A stretch of DNA of 5,495 bases from DASZQY01 sp048498575 (GTDB lineage: Bacteria > Pseudomonadota > Alphaproteobacteria > Rhizobiales > Kaistiaceae): positions 1 to 5,495 of the forward strand of contig JBEHXS010000179.1 of NCBI GenBank assembly GCA_048498575.1, given 5' to 3'. Below are positions 1 to 4,374 of the stretch, piece by piece. Below the pieces are notes generated by a model, which was given only the letters and a program-made list of their open reading frames with translations, was not told the DNA's origin and did no database searches. The first letter of the stretch is position 1, and each line of letters begins with the position of its first letter. Both the position numbers and the translations under genes were made by a program.

Positions 1-443
1 GGCACCATGGGCGGCACGGCCTGCGGCAGGATCACCGAGCTGTAGGCGCGCAGGCGGCTGAAGTTGAGCGCCACCGGCGCCTCCCACTGGCCCTTGGGCA
101 CGGCATCGAGACCGGCGCGATACACCTCGGACAGCAGGCAGCCGTAATGCAATCCGAGGGCGAGAATGCCGGCCTGGAAAGGGCCCAGCGTTATGCCGAT
201 GCGGGGGCCAAGAAAGAAGATGAAGAACACCTGCACGAGGACCGGCGTGCTGCGGATGAACTCGACGATTGCCGCGACGGCGAAGCGTGCCGGCCGCGGC
301 CCGCTGCGGCGAATGAGGGCGAAGGCGAGGCCAAGCACGGCCGCGAGGACAAAGCTCACGATGGTGACCTCGAACGTGATGATCGAGGCGCGAAGCAGGG
401 CAGGGACGATCGAAAGTGCGAACGACCAATCGAAGAGCGACAT
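1..443 (-). CDS. Polar amino-acid/ectoine-type ABC transporter permease, EhuD-like (C-terminus beyond window)
   Basis: Inner-membrane permease of the His/Glu/Gln/Arg/opine (HisM) family, forming the import channel with the permease encoded just upstream. Only the first 147 codons are present; such proteins are usually about 215-225 residues, so roughly a third is missing beyond position 1. Visible are hydrophobic stretches at about residues 9-30, 31-45, 68-80 and 88-105, the conserved FIRSTPVLVQ segment (61-70, usually FIRGTP, so Gly is replaced by Ser), and the cytoplasmic EAA loop that contacts the ATPase, beginning at E121 (EAPVALNFSR) and running into VILPQA at about 137-142. The ATG at 443 lies one base after the TGA of the upstream permease gene, which implies translational coupling. 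Family assignment is firm. The EhuD-like subgroup is from remembered similarity, and the transported ligand is uncertain. Confidence 0.9.
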   Translation of the reverse strand, partial: MSLFDWSFALSIVPALLRASIITFEVTIVSFVLAAVLGLAFALIRRSGPRPARFAVAAIVEFIRSTPVLVQVFFIFFLGPRIGITLGPFQAGILALGLHYGCLLSEVYRAGLDAVPKGQWEAPVALNFSRLRAYSSVILPQAVPPMV

Positions 444-444
444 C

Positions 445-1116
445 TCAGAACGCCCCCCGCGGTGCCGCGCGCCGCACGCGCCGCTCGAGCAGCCGGACGC
501 CGCTCGCCACGATCTGCGCGAGGACGAAGTAGACGACGAGAACGATGAGGAAGATCTCGACGGTGCGGAAGGTGATGGCGTTGAGTTGGTACGCCTGGAA
601 GCTGAGATCGCTGATCGAGATCAGCGAGACGACCGACGTCGATTTGATGATGTCGATGAGCATGTTGCCCCACGGCGGCAGGAGAATAATCAAGGCCTGG
701 GGAAGGATGATGCGCCGCATGCGGTGCGACGGAGACATGTTAAGGGCCGTGGTCGCTTCGTACTGGGTGCGCGGGACGGCCAGGATGGCGGCGCGCACCG
801 CTTCGGCGCCGTAGGCGCTGCTGTTCAGCGAGATGCCGAGGACGCCGACCGTGAACGGGTCGAGGAAAATGCCGAAGTGCGGCAGCACGTAGTACATCCA
901 GAAGAGTTGGACGAGAAGCGAGGTGCCGCGGAACAGCTCAACGTAGCCACGCACCAGCCAGCGAATGGGCCGGACATCGATCAGGCGAGCCAGCCCGAGC
1001 AGTACGGAGAGCACCGTCGAGATGATCATCGCCAGCACGGCGATCTCGATGGTGATCAGGGTGCCGCTTATGAGGCGCGGTGCGATCTCGACGTGCATTT
1101 CTTGCCGATACGGCAC
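445..1116 (-). CDS. Polar amino-acid/ectoine-type ABC transporter permease, EhuC-like
   Basis: First permease of the importer, about 223 residues, the usual length for the HisM family. It has about five membrane segments (roughly 19-43, 66-85, 88-112, 143-165 and 190-212). FRGTSLLVQLFW (62-73) is the conserved segment after the first helices. The EAA loop runs from E120 to A141 with EATTALNMSP, then RRIILPQA. The phrases LPHFG and ATALNMSP resemble EhuC of rhizobia as I remember it. The start is uncertain: GTG at 1116 has GGAG only two bases upstream, and an in-frame ATG at 1098 (protein beginning MHVEIAPRL) would remove six residues but has no clear ribosome site. The gene follows the binding-protein gene after 88 bases containing a hairpin, and is followed one base after its stop by the second permease gene. 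Odd point: the C-terminus is strongly basic (ERRVRRAAPR). Confidence 0.93.
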   Translation of the reverse strand: MPYRQEMHVEIAPRLISGTLITIEIAVLAMIISTVLSVLLGLARLIDVRPIRWLVRGYVELFRGTSLLVQLFWMYYVLPHFGIFLDPFTVGVLGISLNSSAYGAEAVRAAILAVPRTQYEATTALNMSPSHRMRRIILPQALIILLPPWGNMLIDIIKSTSVVSLISISDLSFQAYQLNAITFRTVEIFLIVLVVYFVLAQIVASGVRLLERRVRRAAPRGAF

Positions 1117-1145
1117 ATCTCCATGCCGACATGACCGGAAGCAAG

Positions 1146-1173
1146 GATCGGACCGGCGGTTGCCGGTCCGATC
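1146..1173 (-). promoter_or_regulatory. Perfect 12-bp stem-loop between binding-protein and permease genes
   Basis: GATCGGACCGGC at 1146-1157 and GCCGGTCCGATC at 1162-1173 are exact reverse complements around a 4-base loop. It sits 32 bases after the binding-protein stop codon and 29 bases before the first permease start. On the transcribed (minus) strand it is not followed by a T run, so it does not look like a complete intrinsic terminator. In binding-protein-dependent transport operons, hairpins in this position commonly protect the upstream mRNA from 3' exonucleases or partly terminate, so that more binding protein than permease is made. That role is inferred from position. Confidence 0.75.
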
Positions 1174-1204
1174 TGTTGCGTTGTGAGCCTTCGCAACCGG
1201 CGGT

Positions 1205-2062
1205 TCAGCCCTTCAAGGCACAGGCTTCCGCGGCGGTGGCGTCGCCGGGCAGGCGGTCGGCGGTGTAGCCGACCGGCTTCATCACCTCCATGAAGTCGGG
1301 AGTCTTCATGAACTCCTTCATGGCCGTGTTGAAGGCGCCGAGCAGCTCGGTGTCGTCCTTGCGGAAGGCGATGGCGCCGTAGGAAGCGGCGAAGGTCGGG
1401 CTGGAGAAGGGCGCTGCCACTTCGGCCGCTCCGCCGCTGCTGTCGGCCATCTGCGCGATCGAGCTCGGCGTCAGCACCACTACGTTGGCTCGGCCGGTCT
1501 TCAGCGCCTCAAGCAGCGACCCCTGATCCTGCAGCGGCAGGACGCGATCATCGGGAACGCCGGCCTCCTTCACATACCCTTGTTCGACCGCGCCCGACAT
1601 GACGCCCACTTTCGCCGTGCTCTTCACGAGGTCGTCGTAGCTATGGATGTTCAGCGGGTTGCCCTTGGCGACCAGGAACGCCGTGCCGCTCTTTTCCAGC
1701 GGATCGGAGAAGGCGACCTGCTCGCAACGCTGCGGGCGGATGTAGATCGCGGGAATGATATCCAGGCGGTTCGCCTGCAACCCCGGGATGAGGGAGCCGA
1801 AGTCCATCACGACGCCCTGAATCTTGGTGACGCCAATCTTGGCGAGCACGGCAATGACGAAATCGTTGTAGGCGCCGGTAATCTTGCCGTTGTCGCCAAT
1901 GAACGTATTCGGCGGCTCATTCGGAAAGCCGAGACGGACGCCATTCTGCTTCGCTTCTTCGAGAGTCAGTGCCGAAGCCGCGCTTGACGCCAAGACGGCA
2001 ACGACGGCGCCGATCGCGAGACTGCGTAACGAGAAGCCAAATCCCAGACCACGGTTGCGCAT
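1205..2062 (-). CDS. Periplasmic solute-binding protein of a polar amino-acid-type ABC importer, EhuB-like
   Basis: Periplasmic receptor (SBP family 3, type II fold) of 285 residues, close to EhuB length. The start at 2062 is chosen because it directly precedes a signal peptide (basic MRNRG, hydrophobic 15-29, cleavage near ASA at 29-31) and has AAGGGGA six bases upstream; the in-frame extension to 2230 would bury the signal peptide. Mature-part landmarks are NEPP (48-51), DFGSLIPGLQANRLD (87-101), R112-C113 and KGNPL (133-137). The only two cysteines are C113 and C281 near the C-terminus, a likely disulfide also expected in EhuB relatives. Compared with EhuB from memory, the ectoine cage residues F24, Y60 and F80 correspond to N52, F88 and about Y107, while R85 corresponds to R112. 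The fold and role are therefore clear, but ectoine is doubtful as ligand. First gene of the operon, divergent from the DapA-family gene. Confidence 0.93.
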   Translation of the reverse strand: MRNRGLGFGFSLRSLAIGAVVAVLASSAASALTLEEAKQNGVRLGFPNEPPNTFIGDNGKITGAYNDFVIAVLAKIGVTKIQGVVMDFGSLIPGLQANRLDIIPAIYIRPQRCEQVAFSDPLEKSGTAFLVAKGNPLNIHSYDDLVKSTAKVGVMSGAVEQGYVKEAGVPDDRVLPLQDQGSLLEALKTGRANVVVLTPSSIAQMADSSGGAAEVAAPFSSPTFAASYGAIAFRKDDTELLGAFNTAMKEFMKTPDFMEVMKPVGYTADRLPGDATAAEACALKG

Positions 2063-2189
2063 AAGAATCCCCTTCTGTCTTTGCTTGAACCTTAGCCGCT
2101 CGAAAGCGCGTTCCCCCTGTCGCTTCTTGGCATCGAGTTTCGCCTCTTGCAGCGGGCGAGACGGCCACTCTTTAGCATATGTCGCGCCA

Positions 2190-2220
2190 GTCGACACTTT
2201 GTATTCTAACGGCATACACG
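2190..2220 (+). promoter_or_regulatory. Candidate operator A: first copy of a 31-bp direct repeat
   Basis: Begins GTCGACA and contains the inverted repeat TGTAT (2200-2204) N9 ATACA (2214-2218). It agrees with the copy at 2348-2378 at 21 of 31 positions without gaps, including GTCGACA, TGTAT, a central TA and ATAC. It lies 128 bases or more upstream of the binding-protein start, where an activator or looping repressor could act. GntR/FCD proteins bind short inverted repeats, often with GT and AC half-site cores, so the regulator encoded at 3321-4106 is the obvious candidate. That link is inferred. Confidence 0.5.
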
Positions 2221-2345
2221 AGGCCGGCAAGCGTCGTTTTTCCGGTGCCGGATGAAATTTGCGGCAGCAGGGCGAGGCATCTGCCTACGCCTTGTCCACG
2301 CTGGTTCGTGTGTGTCGTCCGCCGACGGGAATTGCCTCCGACGCC

Positions 2346-2376
2346 TTGTCGACAGTATGTATGGTATGCGTATACT
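2346..2376 (+). promoter_or_regulatory. Likely sigma-70-type promoter for the DapA-family gene
   Basis: TATACT at 2371-2376 matches the TATAAT consensus at five of six positions. The best -35-like hexamer is TTGTCG (2346-2351), with a longer-than-ideal 19-base spacer. Transcription would start near 2383, leaving a leader of only about 12-24 bases before the candidate ATGs at 2395 and 2407. This argues against any longer upstream protein start. Confidence 0.45.
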
Positions 2377-2378
2377 CA
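2348..2378 (+). promoter_or_regulatory. Candidate operator B: second copy of the 31-bp direct repeat, over the promoter
   Basis: Begins GTCGACA like copy A and contains TGTAT (2358-2362) N9 ATACT (2372-2376), the same arm spacing as copy A. It also contains an overlapping, nearly symmetric GTATGCGTATAC (2364-2375, 10 of 12 positions symmetric). The right arm overlaps the predicted -10 box, so a bound protein would block RNA polymerase. The copies start 158 bases apart, close to 15 helical turns of 10.5 bp, so both could face the same side of the DNA. Confidence 0.5.
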
Positions 2379-2406
2379 TGAGACAAACGGCGACATGCGG
2401 GGCTTG

Positions 2407-3330
2407 ATGAAGATCGTTTGGGAAGGCGTCTTTTCGGCAATCACCACGAAACTCGACAGCGCGCAGGAGGTGGATCTCGCGGCTGTATCCGCGGATGTCG
2501 AATTCCAGATCGCAGCGGGAGTCGACGGCGTCATCTGCTGTGGCTCGCTCGGCGAGGCATCGACACTGTCGGCCGACGAGAAGATCGCCATCCTCGACGC
2601 GGCGATCGATCGCGCCGCCGGACGCGCGCCGGTGCTGCTGACGATTGCCGAGGATTCGACGCGCACCGCGCTGCAGCTGGCGGAGAAAGCGGCGCGGCGC
2701 GGGGTCGACGGCCTGATGGTGCTGCCGGCGATGCGCTACATCGCGACGCCGCGGGAGACGGCGGCCTACTTCCGCGCCATGGCCGCGGCGACCGACCTCG
2801 ACATCATGATCTACAACAATCCGGTCTCCTACCAGATCGACATCACGCCGGCGATGCTGGCGGAGCTGGCCGACGAGCCGCGCTTCGTGGCGATCAAGGA
2901 ATCATCCGGCGACGTGCGGCGGGTGACCGATATCCATAACCAGCTTGGCGCGCGCTACGCGGTGTTTACCGGCGTCGACGACCTGGCGCTCGAGTCGATC
3001 GCGCTCGGCGCCTCGGGTTGGGTTGCCGGTCTGGTCTGTGCGTTTCCACACGAGTCGGTCGCCATCTACCGGCTGGTACGCGCTGGACGCATCAGCGAGG
3101 CGCGCGATCTCTACCGGTGGTTCATGCCGCTGCTTCACCTCGATGTGTCACACCGCTTCGTCCAGAACATCAAGCTGGTCGAGCATATCGTTCGTGGAAC
3201 GCTACCGACCGTCCGGGCGCCGCGCCTCGAGCTCCCGGAGAGCGAGCGCAAGCACATCGAGTCGATCGTCGAGGCGGCGTTGCGCACGCGTCCGAACCTG
3301 CCGGAAGTGGCGCGGGGCTATCAGCCGTGA
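2407..3330 (+). CDS. DapA/NanA-family class I aldolase-fold enzyme, possible pyrroline-4-hydroxy-2-carboxylate deaminase
   Basis: Cytoplasmic TIM-barrel enzyme of about 307 residues that acts through a lysine Schiff base. Numbered from ATG 2407: GSLGE (46-50) is the family GxxGE loop, Y136 in YNNP is the catalytic tyrosine, and K164 in VAIKESSGD is the Schiff-base lysine. Y136 to K164 is 28 residues, exactly as Y133 to K161 in E. coli DapA. It is probably not a true dihydrodipicolinate synthase: T45 becomes L48, the partner-subunit Y107 position falls near M109, and R138 becomes S141. The phrases IYNNPV, VAIKESSGDVRR and GVDDLALE recall the hydroxyproline-pathway deaminases (HypD/LhpC) as I remember them, which release ammonia and 2-oxoglutarate semialdehyde; this is tentative. 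ATG 2395 is an alternative start (311 residues); neither ATG has a strong ribosome site. Its end overlaps the convergent GntR gene by 10 bases. Other possible roles include sugar-acid or other 2-keto acid aldolase. Confidence 0.9.
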   Translation: MKIVWEGVFSAITTKLDSAQEVDLAAVSADVEFQIAAGVDGVICCGSLGEASTLSADEKIAILDAAIDRAAGRAPVLLTIAEDSTRTALQLAEKAARRGVDGLMVLPAMRYIATPRETAAYFRAMAAATDLDIMIYNNPVSYQIDITPAMLAELADEPRFVAIKESSGDVRRVTDIHNQLGARYAVFTGVDDLALESIALGASGWVAGLVCAFPHESVAIYRLVRAGRISEARDLYRWFMPLLHLDVSHRFVQNIKLVEHIVRGTLPTVRAPRLELPESERKHIESIVEAALRTRPNLPEVARGYQP

Positions 3331-4106
3331 CGCCGCGGGGCGCCGGCGCGCTTGCGGGTTCCAGAGGAGGGCATCGGCACGAGATCGATGCGATCGGCGA
3401 TTCCACCCGTCAGGAAGCTCTGGATCTGATGCACGACCTGCATGGCGTGCTCGAAGGCAAGGTGATCGGCGCGCTCAGCGTCGCGGGCGACGATCGCTTC
3501 GATGATGATGTCGTGCTCGTCGACGAACCGCTGCGGCAGGTGATCGTCGTAGGACGAATAGTAGAGACGCAGCAGGCGGCGGCCCTCGTCGAGCAAGCGG
3601 GAAAACAGCTGGGTGAAGTAGGTGTTGCGCCCGGCTTCGGCGATGGCAACGTGGAAGTCGCGATTGACCGCAATCATGGCGAAGGCGTCGGCGCGCTTCA
3701 CGGCATCGGCAAAGGCGGCCTGAAGGGCGCGGATCGCGGTGAGGTCGTCGTCGGTGCGGCGCATGGCGGCGAGGCGCGTCGTCACGCGGTACATGAGAAC
3801 AAGGGCATCGAAGTAGATCGGCATCGAGGCGAAATCGATCGCCGCGACGACCGTGTTGCGATTGGGCAGGGTGGTAACGAAGCCTTCGGCCGCAAGGCGG
3901 ACAAGCGCCTCGCGGATCGGCGTGCGCGAAAGGTCGAAGCGCTTCGCCAGGCGTGTCTCATCGACGGGATCGCCCGGCGCCAGCGACATTTCGACGATGT
4001 CGCGGCGCAGCGCCTCGTAGACATTCTGTGCGCCGCTGCCGCGCGTGCGCGGGGTGCGGGTACCGTTGGCCTTCGTGCGCGGGACCGCGGAACGTTCTCT
4101 CGCCAC
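3321..4106 (-). CDS. GntR-family transcriptional regulator, FCD (FadR-like) subfamily
   Basis: DNA-binding metabolite sensor of 261 residues from GTG 4106. A longer frame from TTG 4127 exists, but GTG 4106 has a very strong AGGAAGAGG ribosome site five bases upstream, so it is preferred. Residues 1-25 are a basic disordered arm. Residues 26-87 form the winged helix-turn-helix, with the hallmark LSRTPIREALVRL (59-71). Residues 95-230 are the helical FCD effector domain, with the expected metal or carboxylate ligands N148, H152 (NRDFH), H198 (DEH) and H220. The C-terminal tail is basic (TRKRAGAPRR). Such proteins usually repress catabolic operons and release DNA on binding a carboxylic acid; a pathway acid from the neighbouring enzyme is the natural guess. 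It is convergent with the DapA-family gene, overlapping it by 10 bases, and divergent from the sugar-binding-protein gene, so it could control either side. Confidence 0.94.
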   Translation of the reverse strand: MARERSAVPRTKANGTRTPRTRGSGAQNVYEALRRDIVEMSLAPGDPVDETRLAKRFDLSRTPIREALVRLAAEGFVTTLPNRNTVVAAIDFASMPIYFDALVLMYRVTTRLAAMRRTDDDLTAIRALQAAFADAVKRADAFAMIAVNRDFHVAIAEAGRNTYFTQLFSRLLDEGRRLLRLYYSSYDDHLPQRFVDEHDIIIEAIVARDAERADHLAFEHAMQVVHQIQSFLTGGIADRIDLVPMPSSGTRKRAGAPRRHG

Positions 4107-4111
4107 CGTCG

Positions 4112-4120
4112 CCTCTTCCT
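4112..4120 (-). promoter_or_regulatory. Strong ribosome binding site fixing the GntR start
   Basis: Read on the minus strand this is AGGAAGAGG, five bases before GTG 4106. It lies inside the longer TTG 4127 frame, so it decides the start in favour of GTG. Confidence 0.7.
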
Positions 4121-4267
4121 GTCGCAAAACCGAGGTCCCGCTTGTAGGTGGCGGCGCAGTTCTTCACAAGCCGCCTGCGCACTCAAACCGGCCGATTGGG
4201 CAAGTAGCCGGGCGGCCTACGCAGCAGCAGGCGGCGCTGGCACGTGGCTTGCTAAAGCTGCGTGTGC

Positions 4268-4287
4268 ACAAATAGGCGACAATTTGT
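4268..4287. promoter_or_regulatory. Inverted repeat ACAAAT-N8-ATTTGT, possible operator
   Basis: The two six-base arms (4268-4273 and 4282-4287) are exact reverse complements, and the left arm overlaps the palindrome TGTGCACA at 4263-4270. It lies about 90 bases upstream of the sugar-binding-protein start and about 160 upstream of the GntR start. It may be a regulator site for either gene; the evidence is symmetry and location only. Confidence 0.35.
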
Positions 4288-4374
4288 ATCTCGCTCGGCG
4301 AGGGCGGTCCGGCGGTCACACAGTCGCCGAGACTTGGCTAACCGCAATGGTTGTGAGGAAGAGGGGATAACATC

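Larger units (their letters stand above)
2063..2406. other. Divergent intergenic control region
   Basis: About 344 bases between the binding-protein start and the DapA-family start, with no convincing gene. Open frames here are extensions or shadows of the flanking genes without conserved content. The AT content rises locally, and the region holds a ribosome site for the binding-protein gene (2068-2074, minus), two copies of a 31-bp imperfect direct repeat (2190-2220 and 2348-2378), and a good -10 box at 2371-2376 for the plus-strand gene. The minus-strand promoter could not be placed with confidence; TATGCT near 2174-2179 (read on minus) is a weak candidate without a matching -35. Confidence 0.7.
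4107..4374. other. Divergent spacer between GntR gene and sugar-binding-protein gene
   Basis: About 268 bases, with no supported gene; frames crossing it are shadows. It is locally AT-richer around 4260-4290 and carries small symmetric elements: TGTGCACA (4263-4270), ACAAAT-N8-ATTTGT (4268-4287), CTCGC-N3-GCGAG (4290-4302) and AACC-N5-GGTT (4340-4352). No copy of the 31-bp repeat found at 2190 and 2348 is present. No convincing -35/-10 pair was found for either gene. Confidence 0.6.

Noticed and set aside
166..1134. Long plus-strand reading frame of 322 codons across the permease genes
   Set aside because: It is antisense to two clear permease genes, is full of charged low-complexity residues (Arg, Asp, Glu), matches no fold I recognise, and is explained by GC-biased third positions on the opposite strand.
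1146..1173. Intrinsic terminator after the binding-protein gene
   Set aside because: There is no T run on the transcribed strand after the stem, and the permease genes follow directly without a visible promoter of their own.
2063..2230. N-terminal extension of the binding protein to 2230 on the minus strand
   Set aside because: It would place 56 mostly charged residues before an otherwise normal signal peptide, and a good ribosome site sits directly before 2062.
2179..2406. N-terminal extension of the DapA-family protein to 2179
   Set aside because: The extension crosses the promoter-like -10 box and both repeat copies, adds about 76 residues not found in this family, and the family fold begins right after ATG 2407.
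2407..3330. Calling the enzyme dapA (4-hydroxy-tetrahydrodipicolinate synthase)
   Set aside because: Key DHDPS residues are absent, and the context is catabolic uptake with a GntR regulator rather than lysine biosynthesis.
3018..4370. Plus-strand reading frame of 450 codons
   Set aside because: It runs out of frame through the end of the DapA-family gene, then antisense through the whole GntR gene and the spacer. Its composition is Arg/Ala/Gly-rich shadow sequence with no domain, while the GntR protein on the other strand has full motifs.
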